Shown here: in pieces, positions 11,383 through 22,939 of the stretch | Layout of the letters: every line of letters begins with the position of its first letter | How positions within the stretch are numbered: position 1 is the first letter of the stretch | NCBI RefSeq assembly: GCF_029852145.1 | Contig: NC_079970.1 | Location: 19,410,331 to 19,474,330, forward strand | Direction of reading: 5' to 3' | DNA from: Microplitis mediator | Taxonomy: Eukaryota > Arthropoda > Insecta > Hymenoptera > Braconidae | DNA length: 64,000 nt | Position numbers and translations under genes: made by a program | Notes under the pieces: model-generated | What the model was told of the DNA's origin: nothing | Database searches by the model: none | The model's input: the letters and a program-made list of their open reading frames with translations, nothing else

Positions 11383-11916
11383 CTCGTGTAAAAGAAATTC
11401 GTTCCAAAAAGATTCCAAAAAAGTTCCGCATGTGGAACTTCTAAAAATAAGACAGATTAGAACTTCGAATCGAACTTTTTTTGGAACGTTAGTAATTTAG
11501 ACGGTAAAAAAAAAGAGTTTTATGAGCAAATTTAGAGTCAGAAAAGGATGTTCTTGGAACTTTTTTGGAATTTTTTATGAACGTTTTTTTAGTTTTATAA
11601 AAAATTAAAAAGTAGTGATTTTTGAACTATTTTGGCATGTTTCTAGAACGTCATTAGTCTACAAAAGATGCAAAATTAGTGATTTTGGAATGTTTTGGAA
11701 TGCCGTTTTAAGTCCATAAAAAGTCAAAAGTGGTGGTTCTAGAACTGTTTTGGAAAGTCCATATACTCTAAATTTGTTCTTAAAAACTTTTTTTTACCAT
11801 CAAAATTACTAACGTTCCAAAAAAGTTCCATTCGAAGTTCTAATCTGTCTCATGTTTAGAAGTTCCACATGCCGAACTTTTTTGGAATCTTTTTGGAACG
11901 AATTTTTTTTCACACA
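11383..11916. mobile_element. TTGGAAC-module MITE (family G), copy 1
   Basis: The ends are CTCGTGTAAAAGAAATTCG and CGAATTTTTTTTCACAC with long arms. Units TTCCAAAAAAGTTCC and GGAACTTTTTTGGAA recur throughout. Confidence 0.8.
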
Positions 11917-11958
11917 TATGTCAATTAAAATCCTTTATTTATATCCATGTTTTAGTTA

Positions 11959-12412
11959 CACTTTAGAAAACGGAAGTGAATCCGGATTTTCTTTGAATCC
12001 GAATTCACTCCGTCATTTGAGGTTCTGGAGTTTAAAAAAAAATCACTCCCTATAAGGAGTAAATACGGATATTCTTATGGGCGAAGTGATGTCGGAGTGA
12101 CGCGGATTTTATTTAAATTATAATATACAAAAAATTAGCGGAGTGAATTCGGAGTGAGTGTGAAGCGGATGACTGTTTATTTATTTAATCCCCTCGGAGT
12201 GAAATTAACTCCAAGGGGGAGTTTAATTTAATATCGAAAATCCGCTTTGGAGTGAAATTCACTTCTAAAAGATGTTCATTTTAATATTAAAACTCTGAAT
12301 CAGAGTGAATGCAGATTGAAATAAAATCCAGATCACTCCGAAATCATTTAGCTGAAAAAACAAACTCCCTATTTACTCCGCATGCAGAGTGATTTTTTTT
12401 TAAACTCCGGAA
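11959..12412. mobile_element. Two family A MITE fragments in opposite orientation
   Basis: A right-hand fragment (11,959 to about 12,125) abuts a left-hand fragment (about 12,126-12,412, starting ACAAAAAATTAGCGGAG). Both are made of GGAGTGA units. Confidence 0.7.
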
Positions 12413-13218
12413 CGATGTCAGACTCTAGTTTTGTCTGTTCATAACGCAATTGATTTTTAAAACAACAGATCAAAAACAGGTTAAAATTTTGATAAAAGAT
12501 CAAAAACAGATCAACTAATTCAAATAGAGACCAATTAGTCCAATTGCAGTCCAGTTGGACTAGAATCAGATCAAATGTTTCGACCCGGGTACTATCGAAT
12601 TCAGTTAAAAAATTTTACGACACAGATGATAACTTTACTATAAAATTCGTTCCGTGTCCGTTAAAATGTTTAATTATTTAATTTTTTAAACAAATTATTT
12701 ATAGAGGCCAATTAATTTCAAGTTTAAGCTCACTAAGTGTACTTGAAGATGAATTATATTTTACTTCTCTACTTTACTACAACTAAAGTTAATTTATTCT
12801 TGAAATCGAGACTCCGTGACTTGGAGAATACGATAGCCCAGCAATTCACTTAACTCGCTCGTGAATTTCTCGAGATCTTATACAGTGCAAACTAAACAAT
12901 GCAAAGGAGTAGTAGTACATTGTTCGTCTTGCTTCTGGATTATGTTTTGTTACCATTATGCTGCACAATTTTAAAAGACAAACCTATGGAATACAATGTA
13001 AGCGGCTTATACTTTGAACGTGATAAATATTTGTTTAGGTATTTTCACTTTTAATATATTATTGTAACTTGATATTTAACATCAATTAAACTTTGTTTGC
13101 TGTTGTAATTATCTAATTTATGCTACATAAACAGCTCAATTTATTTCAATAAAATTTACAACATGCACTCACTTTATTATTTTTTTTCATAAAACAAATT
13201 TACAATTTTTTCATTACC
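12413..13218. other. AT-rich intergenic stretch without a recognised gene
   Basis: It contains CAAAAACAGATCAA-type short repeats near 12,450-12,560. Otherwise it is unique AT-rich sequence. Confidence 0.45.
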
Positions 13219-13905
13219 ACTTTGAAAAAAGTCAGGAGTAAATACGGATTTATTCTGTCGTTCAGTTTCGAAGTTTGAAAAAAAGTCACTTCGCATACTG
13301 AATAAATAGGATAAGGAACAAGTTTCATGTACTAATTTTTTTGTCCGTATAAGGAAATTTCCAAATTTGAAAAAAAATTCAATTTAAAAAAAAAAAACTA
13401 ACTTCGAAAAAAAATTTTTATTTTTCCAAACTTTGAAATTTTTTTCAAATTTGGAAATTTCATTATGCGGACAAAAAAATTAGTACATGAAACTTCTTCC
13501 TTATCTTATTTATTCCACAAGAAAAGTCCTGTTGCAGCGCCTATTTTTTTTTTTTCCGTGTAGGGAATTTTTTTTCCAGCAGAGTCATTTGAATTCTACT
13601 TCATTCCGTAGTTTTCATAATTTCGAAGTTAGTAGACAACTAAAAATTCTCGGATTTTTATTCCAGAAATCAATTGGAAAAAAAATAAAATTTGCACATA
13701 TAGAAGATTTAAAAAAACTACAGGTTCAATTTTTTTAAATATTTTTTTTTTTAAATTTATCGTTTCAAAAAAAATCCAAAAATTATAAGACATCAGCTAA
13801 CTTCAGTACGATGAGTTTTGATATGAAGGGAAAGGGAATAAATGGATAAAAATCATCCACTCCAGATTCCATCAGCATTCACTCTACAAATTTCTTAAAG
13901 TGGAT
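13219..13905. mobile_element. Family A MITE broken by an inverted repeat
   Basis: Left part (13,219-13,300) and right part (about 13,800-13,905) carry AGGAGTAAAT and CACTCTACAAATTTC. Between them 13,307-13,514 is a foldback with arms containing TTTCATGTACTAATTTTTTT, then a CAGCTAACTTCAGTA-type segment also seen at 59,000-59,950. Confidence 0.5.
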
Positions 13906-14960
13906 AGACTAAATTTTTAAAACTGGTAAAGATTTTTCAGAAAATATTTTTTTACATAAATGTCAAGAAAAGAAGTAAAAGAAAGTTTTTTTTCACATTG
14001 AATTTTATAAACTTCACCGAAACTACTTTGTCGATTTATTTTAAAATATAATCTATGATATATAATATAGAAATATTTATATCGGAAAGAACGAACGGAA
14101 GTTAGTACTTTTATTTCCTCTTCGTTTTTTCTTTATCTTAAATTTTAATAGCAGGAACTTGAAAACTTAAAAAATTTAAGATTGCAAAAGATTTTAACAT
14201 CGAAAAATGAAATAAAAAGTTGAGAATCGATTTTTAAATTTACCATGTGTTGAAATTCACAATCTGATATTCTGAACTATATTCCAATAGAATTATGTAA
14301 ATACTATCGGCATAATTAATTTATTCATTCATCAATAATGCTGTTACATATAATCTGCTAACTTATATACTATGTAAATTAAATTACAAGACATTTTATA
14401 ATTTTTCTAAAAGATATTACTTAACTGTCACTTCAAATGTGAGTTTTTTTTCGCTGTAGTTAAGGACATCATTAAATTCAAATAATATTTGAAAATTAGT
14501 TGGTAGAAATTAATATTATTTTATTAATTTTTTTTTTTTAATAAAGTAGTAATATTTCAAATAAAATGGATAGACGTCTAGAACATAAATGTTGTAATCA
14601 ACTGGATATGAGAATGACAGATGATACAATTTGATTGAATGCGCGTTCTACTGAGCAATATTCCCTAGATGATATGAAATTTATTTGTGCATGAAATTTT
14701 CACGAAATTACTTTATGAAATTACATAAAATAAATTTTTATTTTTTATAATTTTTTCACATTATTATGAGCATGAAGTATTACAAATAAACTTTTTCTCA
14801 TCAAAATGTTTTATAAAGTTTAATTATATATACTGGGAAAAAAATAACTCATGCGTAGATTTAGGGAAAATAAAAACAAATAGTAATTATTTTGTTTTAT
14901 ATTTTTTACTGTACTTTACATTGAATTTACGCATTATATTTATGTTGAGATATAAATGTA
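13906..14960. other. AT-rich intergenic stretch without a recognised feature
   Basis: No gene or bounded element is supported. Confidence 0.45.
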
Positions 14961-15892
14961 TAGTGTAAAAAAGCGGTGTGAAAATGAACTTACACCAGTG
15001 TAGCGCTGTTATCTAACCGGTGTTAAAACGGTGGACATAAGAAGTAAATTAACTGCGATCGGAGTATGAGGTTATGAGTATAAATGTTTTAAGATCCACA
15101 AAACAGAAAAAAATAATATCAATATTTCGTTAAAATCACGAAATTATCGTTAATTAAGAAAAAAAAAAACTTAATTGCCTATAAAATGAGAAATTTTACT
15201 TTTATTAAACTGAACAAATTGCTGAAATTTTTGATCACTTATCAAATTAAATATTGAGGAACAACATCATCATTATTTTTTATACAACTCTGATATTTTT
15301 TATAAGGCAATAAGTGATTTAAAGATGATAAATTAATCATTGATAATTTAATTTAATTTTTTTTTGCTGATTTAGTTTGCAAAGAGACTAATCATATACT
15401 GTAAAAAAAAGTGGGGTAAGTCCAGGTGGTATAGATGTTTGAATTTTCAATGTTAAATTTCAACACCGAAAACAATGTTAAAATAACACCACCGCCGATA
15501 AATATTTTTTAATGGTGTTAAAGTATTTTTATGTGTAATACATTTTTTTTTCTTATTCCTATACGTGGAATTTTTTCTTTACTCTGACTTAACACCGGTA
15601 TTTTAACACCGCCAAATTACACCGTCTACACTGGGGTTATTTAATTTTAACACCTTACGAATATGCTTCAAATTCATCCATAAATTGGTGAATCTGTCGT
15701 ATCATTAATTTTTGAAAGAACAAAACTTTTTTTTAGTATTTGAAATACAATTTGACTTCTGACACTCCAAAAATGGATCAACTTTTTTTTAACATCGCTA
15801 CCGGTGTTATTTAAACACCGTTTTCAGGTTAAATTTAACACCGATAACCTAACACCGGGATAGCGTGTTCTTACACCGATTTTTTTGCAGTG
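14961..15892. mobile_element. Family B MITE (sister copy), with a nested family B copy
   Basis: It is collinear with 6746-8754 but lacks that copy's two inserts. It contains about 15,397-15,650, a second GGTGTTAAA-module element (ACTGTAAAAAAAAGTGGGG to TTTTAACACC). Confidence 0.75.
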
Positions 15893-16799
15893 TATATATA
15901 TTGACATTAAAATGTTATTAATTTCAAGTAATAAACATGAAACAATATAAATGTTATTATTTATTTCGATTTCCGACTTGAACACTACACAGAATAAAAT
16001 CGTTTCTACTGAACAAAGACTCCGTCCTTTTCTCTAATTTAATAGAGCCCGTAATTTTGTTGTCGCGTTAACGAGCGCCTGAAATTGATTGCAATTAAGA
16101 ACGAATGGTGTTCTATTACTCAAAAGATACGAACATACTATACACACTGATATTATACTCGAACAATCTCTATGAATATAACTTTTGAAAAAAAAAGAAA
16201 AAAACGTATTACGGTAAACAAGATAATGTAACAATATGACTAAAATTTCAATGCAAAGTATAAAAAATATAAAGCTCACAATAAATTACTTTTGTCGTTT
16301 GTAACCATTTTAATAATCATAATTAGTTTTTACAATTGAGAAAAAAAATAAATCGTGACATAATACCAATTGTAATGATTTCATTAAAATTATAATTAAT
16401 ATGTCCATTTATTATTTATATTATTAAGAGTATAAGGAAAATTTTGTTCCCGCCATATCTATATGATAGAATTAGTTAATGTTATTGAAATTGGTATCAT
16501 TAGATAGGTCTTGACTTGAATTTGTGCTTTTTCATAGTTTAAACTCTTTTTAATTGCCAAGTATTGGGATAAATAGATTTATCTATATCATTCGAATTTC
16601 ATTCAAACTACGCGGGAAAAAAGACGATCGTATTTATTTTCTTTAAATAAATTAATACTTTAATTATTCTGTCACTAAATATGACTGAATGTCACTGAAT
16701 ATATAGCTATATTATTTTTATCGCGTTACTTATTCCAAAATAACAGATTTTTATGCTCCTTTTGGTTTTAGGAAGCTTCTCAAAGCCACAAAAGTACGG
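15893..16799. other. Intergenic stretch without a recognised gene
   Basis: 16,010-16,150 is less AT-rich and has a GCGTTAACGAGCGC palindromic core. Nothing else is supported. Confidence 0.4.
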
Positions 16800-17062
16800 A
16801 TAGAAAAAAAAGGATTCATTGACACAAAAAATCTTTACTCGACTAAAGAAAATTTTTACTTACCCCAAGAAATTTTTTGCATTGTGAATTGAAAACAAAA
16901 GTTTATTTAGAACTAGAAAAAATTACTTGGTGCAAGGAATTATTTCTTGACCAAAAAAATCTTTTCTCGCCCCAAGACAATTTTTGTATTTAATTGATAA
17001 TGTATAAAATTTCTTGGTGCGAATTAAAATTTTTTGCGGCAAGAAATTCTTTTTTTCTGAGT
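16800..17062. mobile_element. TTCTTGGGGCAAGAA-module element (family O), copy 1
   Basis: Units CCCCAAGAAA/TTTCTTGGTGC recur, with A- and T-rich ends (GAAAAAAAAGG, TTCTTTTTTTCTG). Related copies lie at 24180, 27430, 44224 and 46263. Confidence 0.65.
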
Positions 17063-17594
17063 ATTTTATAAATTTAGTAGTGATATTTGGGTAGTCACGT
17101 AGTGACTGCAAGTTGCTCGTTACTATTATTGAAACAAACAAGAAATTTTCATTGTTACAAAAGGAATTTGCAAAAATATGCATAAGTAGGATTTTTCCCA
17201 CATACTGAACCTATGTAACTAAAAAATTTTAATTTTTATTGGATTAAATATAATAAAATAACGGAAAACAATTTTTAAAAATATGAAAAAATTCATTGCA
17301 GTGTCAATTTGAAACCCCGTTGAAATATTTTCCAGTTTTAATATTCACAACAAACTAAAAAATTTAAATTTATCGAAATTATTCTATCATTCCGTTCACG
17401 GAGTCAAGTAGATTAGTGAAAAAAAAAAAAAAAAATGAAATAGAATTTCTGAAGCTACAAAAAAATTCAATACAAGCAAAATAATTAATTTTCTTCAAAA
17501 TTTGATATTGTAAAAATATTTAGAAATTGAATACTATCAGAATAATGATTTTTTTTTTTTTAAATTTACCATTGTTAAAATAACACTATTAGTA

Positions 17595-18167
17595 CACTGA
17601 AAAAAAATAACTTAGAAATATTGTATTTCCTTCTTGCAAGAAATTATTCTGTTGGAAATCTTCAATCTAACAGATTTTTAGTGCAAAAATTTCAAGATTT
17701 AATTCAAGATCATTTTCTTAATCTAAAAAATGAGCTCAGCTCGAACTATGCTGATTTTCTATTTTTTTGAGTGATGTAAATAAATTTCGATTTTATTTTA
17801 TCAAAACAATTGTTCTTCAATTTAAATATGAAATTAATAATGTAATGATTTTTATTGATTTACTACACGAAAAGAATTATCCAATAAATTTTACCCGTCA
17901 ATTGTGAGTAAAACTGGGTCTCGATGAATAATTACTCTTCCGCTTCTAGATAGTGTTCAATTATCGGGTAGAAAAACCCAATTCTGAGTAGCTTTCAAAT
18001 AAAAAAGAGTAAAAAATAAAACAAAAAGAATCATTTTTTATTCTTTTCGTATTTGTTTTGTTTTTGGCCCAGGTTTACTCTAAATTGCAGGGTAAATTTT
18101 ATCAAAAACTTCTCACCGTGTACTTAAGAAAATACTGTTTTTACAAAAGTTAATTTTTTTTTCAGTG
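17595..18167. mobile_element. CACTGAAAAAAAATAAC element with nested CACGAAAAG element
   Basis: The outer ends are CACTGAAAAAAAATAACTT and the complement, with TA either side. Inside, 17866-18120 is flanked by TA, with ends CACGAAAAGAATTAT and CTTCTCACCGTG and GGGTAAA/TTTACCC units. Confidence 0.75.
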
Positions 18168-18171
18168 TATA

Positions 18172-18463
18172 AACAGTAAAAAATTTGCGGAGTGAACAGG
18201 GAGTGGATGATTTTTTATTTATTTAATCCCCTTAGAGTAAAATTCAGTCCGAAGCCGAGTTTAACTTAGTATTGAAACTCCAAATCGGATTGAATGCGGA
18301 TTTAAATAAAATCCAGATCACTCCGAAATCACTAATCTGAAAAAAACTCCCTATTTACTCCGTATGCGGAGTTATTATTTCTAAAATTCTGAGTAACGGA
18401 GTGAATTTGAATTTAAATAAAATCCGTAATCACTCCAAATTCACTCTCGATTTTTTATAGTGT
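18172..18463. mobile_element. Family A MITE
   Basis: The ends are CAGTAAAAAATTTGCGGAGT and ATTTTTTATAGTG, with GGAGTGA units throughout. Confidence 0.8.
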
Positions 18464-18473
18464 ATAAATTTAT

Positions 18474-19013
18474 TTAAATTCTAAAACTCCGGACCCGAGC
18501 GAATGCTTATTAAAATAAAATCCGCGTCACTCCAAAATTATCCGATCAAACAAAATCCCTACACTGTAAAAAATTTTCGGAATGGACGTGGATTAATTCC
18601 GGAATGAATTCGGAGCAGGTGACTGTGTATTTATTTGAACTTCTTGGAGTAAAATTCACTTCGAAAGGGAGTACATTTTAGTATAGAAATCCGGTTCGGA
18701 ATGCAATTTACTACTAAAGAGAGTTTACTGTAATATTAATACTCCGAATCTGAGTGAATGCGGTTTTAAATAAAATCTAGATCACTCCGAAATCACTCAT
18801 CTGAAAAAAACTCCCATATGTGGAGTGATTTCTTTTAAAATTCCCAAACTCCGACTGACAGTGAATTCAGATTTGAATAAAATCCGTGATCACTTCGAAT
18901 TCACTCCCGATTTTTTAGTGTATTCACTCCTTACACGAAGTAAATTTTTCAACTCCAGAATTTCGAGTGAAGGAGTGAATCCGGATTGAAATAAAATCCG
19001 ATTTTCTGCAGTG
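18474..19013. mobile_element. Family A MITE containing another family A MITE
   Basis: The inner copy 18562-18920 is flanked by TA and splits an outer copy (18,474-18,561 and 18,921-19,013). Rejoined, the outer copy reads CAAAATCCC-TA-TTCACTCC, as intact copies do. Confidence 0.8.
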
Positions 19014-20734
19014 TATCAATTAATGCAAAATAATTTTGACAAATTTGAATAATAATGGTATGAATTATCATTAAGTTTTCAGAACAATAATAAATGATAC
19101 ACTTGAGAGAATGGGCTATTATAATTGTTCAATGGTATTGGTATTCTATTCTATGTCTGTTAAACACAAATACATACATATATACAACATCGACTGTAGC
19201 ACGAACCTGCGCGTATAATAAAGCGCAGAAACCGACACCAATGAGTTGAATATTATCCTGTTACGACGATGCTATTTAGAATTGTATTGTTGATACTATT
19301 CGCTTACTTTGTATTGTTGTCAGAAAGTCACGAGTCTTTGTCAATTGTCAAAGAGATTAACAATAAATGTACCTAATTTACTAGCATATACAACTGCTTG
19401 TCAAGATCTTATCAATTTCATTTATTTAATTACCAAATTTAATACAAAAATATTTTACATAACTTTATAATTATTTACTTGACACAAATTTATGATGATT
19501 AAATTTATATTTTTTTATTATCTCATGTAAAATAAAGTTTATTAGTCACTGAGATTACGAGACTTACGATACGTTTTTACTACTGATTGAGAGCAAAGTG
19601 TAAATACTCTGAACGAACTGACGAGAAGCACTATCAGCATCAAAAGAATCGATACCTTCGGGTCAGAGCTCAAGTCCCGATAATCCCGCGAAATAGAAGT
19701 CGCTGTAAAGGGTAAAAAAAAATGAGGGAGAGATAAAGATAAAAAATAAAAGGCACCGGTACCTGGAATCCTAGAAAGTTAACTTGAAAAGTCGCAACGG
19801 GATTTTATACATATATATATACTCTTTAATACTTCTTACATAAAAAGATCTTTGACATTACTTTCGATGATACTCCGAACAATATTAATAGAGGATTTAT
19901 AAAAAGATAAATTTATTAAATTTTTTCTCATAAAAAAAAGCTTAAATTTAAAAATTAGGTACTTAAAATTTTTTATTAAAAAATATTTAAAATTACAGTA
20001 CATAAAATATGAATAAATTTTTTAATAATTTTCAGAACATAAAATCTATTGAAAAAGATTAAAGCTCTTGTGTTGTCTAATATTCTCATTTTCCCGCCTC
20101 AATCGTCTGATCGTAAACCCGAAACGATTATCGCTAACGTGCAAGTACAGAGACTGGGAACGATAAAAAGAGAGGGAGAGACAGTACAGCACATAAAATA
20201 AATAATATATACAACTATATTTGTTTATATATTTGCAAAAGTATAAAAGATGAAAGAAGATGGAACAAAAGTTAAGCGAAGGAGTCAACATTTGAAGATT
20301 GTCCTGAGGTAGTTGAGAAAAGTCGGAGATCTGAAGACGGATTATAAAAGCTTTTCTACACCTGTATCACCTGTCAAGTGACTGAGGCTGCCGCAAACGT
20401 CTCGCATTTCGAGATAACACCATACGGTTGCGCGTGACTTGCATCCAAGTACGTAAAACCGCATTATATTCAATTGTTATATTTTATTACTTACTTGCAT
20501 TATCATAATAACGAATAATAATAATGAAGTAAAAGACCCATTACCCGCTCACTTTTAATTGGAGTGAGATTAAACCACTCACCATAAGCTGGTAAATAAA
20601 ATGAAAAATCATTTTTTGTTTTTAGTTATTTTTTTTTTTTGTAGTTTTTAGTATTAGAAAAAAATTATAATTTAAAAAATAATGTTGATAATTAGTTAGT
20701 ATTCATTTTTCAAATAAGCTCGTTGAGTGTACCT
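19014..20734. other. Unique upstream region of the stg1-like gene
   Basis: Two less AT-rich blocks stand out: 19,560-19,790 and 20,060-20,460. The second contains TATAAAAG (20,343-20,350), CACCTGTCAAGTGACTGAGG and several CG dinucleotides, and could be a distal promoter with a non-coding exon. No coding frame is supported. Confidence 0.35.
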
Positions 20735-20761
20735 GTACATGGAAAAAAATAAGTAGTACTG

Positions 20762-21242
20762 CACTGTTAGAAGTATTTATTTGAGCCAAATAAAATTTAT
20801 TAATAGTTAATAAATGATTTATTAAATGAGATTTATTTGGGCCAAATAAGTCATTTTTTAATAGTTAATAAATGGCTTATTTGAATAGAAAGAAATGACA
20901 CATGAAGTTCAGGTTATAACTTTGAATGGAATGAGTGTGATTGTTAGTAAAAATTTATTATAATATTTCATTTTTTTTATATCTTTTGTATAATAATTTT
21001 TATCTTCAATTAACATTAATTGTGTGTATTATTTTCTTTAAAAAAATAAAATTAAACAGTCCTATAAATTATTTGTCATAACCTTACTTAATTAACATCA
21101 CGAGTCATTTCTTTCTATTCAAATAAGCCATTTATTAACTATTAAGAAATGGCTTATTTGGCCCAAATAAATCCCATTTAATAAATCATTTATTAACTAT
21201 TAACAAATATTTATTTGGCTCAAATAAATACTTCTAACAGTG
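20762..21242. mobile_element. TTATTTGGCCCAAATAA-module foldback (family H)
   Basis: The ends are CACTGTTAGAAGTATTTATT and the complement, flanked by TG. Long arms carry TTAATAGTTAATAAATG and GGGCCAAATAAG, and the centre is unique. Confidence 0.85.
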
Positions 21243-21298
21243 TGGTTACTGTTCTGCGCAGTAATTGACAAAAAATATAGGGAAAAATACATTTTAAT

Positions 21299-22130
21299 AT
21301 GACTGATTGATATTAGAACAGGAGTAAGTCATTGCTTAACAAATACTATTACTTTTTAAACAGTAACCAGTGCTGTGCTGCACTACATGAAACATATGAT
21401 TGGTTACTGTTAAATTAGTCTTCGTTCATAGTTCAAGAGTATACGAACCTCTCAGCACAGTTCTTGTTGCTGTATGGAATGTAAGAACTTACTATTTAGT
21501 GACACACAGTAAAAAATATTGTGTAAAATCAACACAGTTTGTGTGTTAAAAACGGTTGACACAAAATTTGTGTTGAAATTTCGACACAAACTTTGTGTAA
21601 CCCCTTTTTAACACAAAGATTATGTTGAAATATCGCCACAAGAGGGCGCAAAGAATTCCACAGTAACACACAAAATGTGTTAATAAAGAGTGTATAACAC
21701 ATTTTTTATGTTACAAAAAGTGACACAATATTTTTTACTGTGCAGGAACTAGATCAGTACTCAGTCCTGTTCTGACATGAACGGTTACCAAGTTCATATA
21801 TGCCTGCAGTGTCAAGAATAGTAAAGACACATGTGAAGTTGGTAACCGTTCATGTCAGAACAGGAATGAGTACTGTTCTGGAGGTTAATGAGATCTACGA
21901 GATCTATATAAGTAACCATTACTGTAACTAAATAGCAAGTTTTTACATTCTACACAGCAACAAGAGCTGTGCTGAGAGGTCCGCAGACTCTTGAACTATG
22001 AACGACAACTATTTTAACAGTAACCAGTCATATGTTTCATGTACTGTGTAGCACAGCATTGGGTACTGTTTAAAAAGTAATAATACGTGTTAAGCAATGA
22101 TTTACTACTGTTCTAATATGAATCAGTCAT
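21299..22130. mobile_element. 832-bp foldback with ~200-bp arms and a nested MITE
   Basis: The left arm (ATGACTGATT.. to about 21,500) pairs with 21,918-22,130. Shared blocks include TTACTTTTTAAACAGTAACC and CTCAGCACAG. A second hairpin (GACATGAACGGTTACCAA) forms the centre. Family D (21505-21742) interrupts the left side. Confidence 0.8.
21505..21742. mobile_element. TTTGTGTTA-module MITE (family D)
   Basis: The ends are CACACAGTAAAAAATATT and AATATTTTTTACTGTG. The interior is built from AACACAAA/TTTGTGTT units. Confidence 0.8.
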
Positions 22131-22136
22131 ATTCAA

Positions 22137-22253
22137 TAGTATATTACACACCTAGGGAAGTAAAGTAAGAAATGTCTCAGATCATATGTAATTGTTCAAC
22201 AAACATGTGATCTGAGGCTTTCTTATTTACTTCCCGAGGAGTGTATACTATTT
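22137..22253. repeat. 117-bp foldback near the stg1-like start
   Basis: Arms ATAGTATATTACACACCTAG.. and ..GAGTGTATACTAT enclose TCTCAGATCATATG/CATGTGATCTGAG. A diverged half copy lies at 51,417-51,500. Confidence 0.7.
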
Positions 22254-22339
22254 TTCTCCTCGACGGAGGCGGGAAGCGGCAACTTCGTTTTGCACAGTGG
22301 GACGAAAGTTGACGCTTTCCGCCCGGAGGTGAGAAAAAG
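22252..22339. repeat. GC-rich hairpin 280 bp upstream of the stg1-like ATG
   Basis: The left arm TTTTTCTCCTCGACGGAGGC and following bases pairs imperfectly with the right arm ending GCCCGGAGGTGAGAAAAA. The loop is near 22,290-22,300. It is GC-rich in a strongly AT-rich setting and close to the likely transcription start. Confidence 0.6.
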
Positions 22340-22500
22340 TAAAGAATTTCAGGCTGAGCGCAATTTTGAACTTAATTTAAATTCACAATAAAGTACAAAA
22401 TACTTCGATGTCATATCCTAATATATTTAGATTCACAAATAGTAATTAATCAATAATTTTTTTCTATAAAAATAATATAAAAACGCATTAACCTGTAAAA

Positions 22501-22583
22501 GTGAGTGCCTATTGATACTGATTGGGTTTAAGGTCTTTTACCTTAATAATAATACAATTTAAAATTTTCATTATTTAATCCAG
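22501..22583 (+). other. Possible 5' UTR intron of the stg1-like gene
   Basis: GTGAGT at 22501 and TTTAATCCAG ending at 22583 bound an 83-bp AT-rich segment just upstream of the uORF. Both sites fit consensus, but no transcript supports them. Confidence 0.35.
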
Positions 22584-22585
22584 GG

Positions 22586-22618
22586 ATGCTACGAAGAAAA
22601 GACAGTAGTTGGTCGTGA
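22586..22618 (+). promoter_or_regulatory. uORF overlapping the stg1-like start codon
   Basis: ATG 22586 opens a 10-codon frame (MLRRKDSSWS) whose TGA (22616-22618) shares its last base with the main ATG (22618), giving TGATG. This geometry suits termination-reinitiation control of the main frame. It is present in the mRNA only if transcription starts upstream of 22586. Confidence 0.5.
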
Positions 22619-22939
22619 TGTCTTGCTACAATTGCTGTGGTTGTTGCTACGAGGAAGAAGACGATCACAGAATTGAGCAATCAGGACTTTCGAGTAGTTA
22701 CAGCCGCGCAAGCAGTACTTACAATAATACTGATAACAGTTCAAACAGTGATAACAGTCTAAGAATTGCATCGGGTATCTCAGCCTTCTTATCTCTTATC
22801 ATCGTATCCGTCGCTATTGGTACGGGCGAGTGGCTTTTCACTGAGGAAAAGCTGCCGAAAGCTTTCGCGTCGAACGCCTCTGCCGAACCGGACAGTAAAG
22901 TTACTTACAGTGGCCTCTGGAGAGTCTGCGTTGCTACAA
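22618..22939 (+). CDS. stg1: stg1-like exon 1 (N-terminus, TM1, GLW motif)
   Basis: This exon encodes residues 1-107 plus one base, and ends at donor GTGAGT (22940). It starts MSCYNCCGCCYEEEDD, a cluster of six Cys near the start that could be palmitoylated (inference). A Ser/Asn-rich linker, TM1, and the first part of the extracellular loop with GLWRVC follow. If the donor is ignored the frame stays open to 23040, but the added residues are hydrophobic and unlike the family. Confidence 0.9.

Noticed and set aside
11852..12055. 67-codon plus frame across 11.9-12.05 kb
   Set aside because: It spans the end of a family G element and the start of a family A element, so it is repeat-derived.
19560..19720. 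Possible tRNA near GGTCAGAGCTCAAGTCCCG
   Set aside because: A T-loop-like string occurs but no acceptor stem or anticodon arm could be paired.
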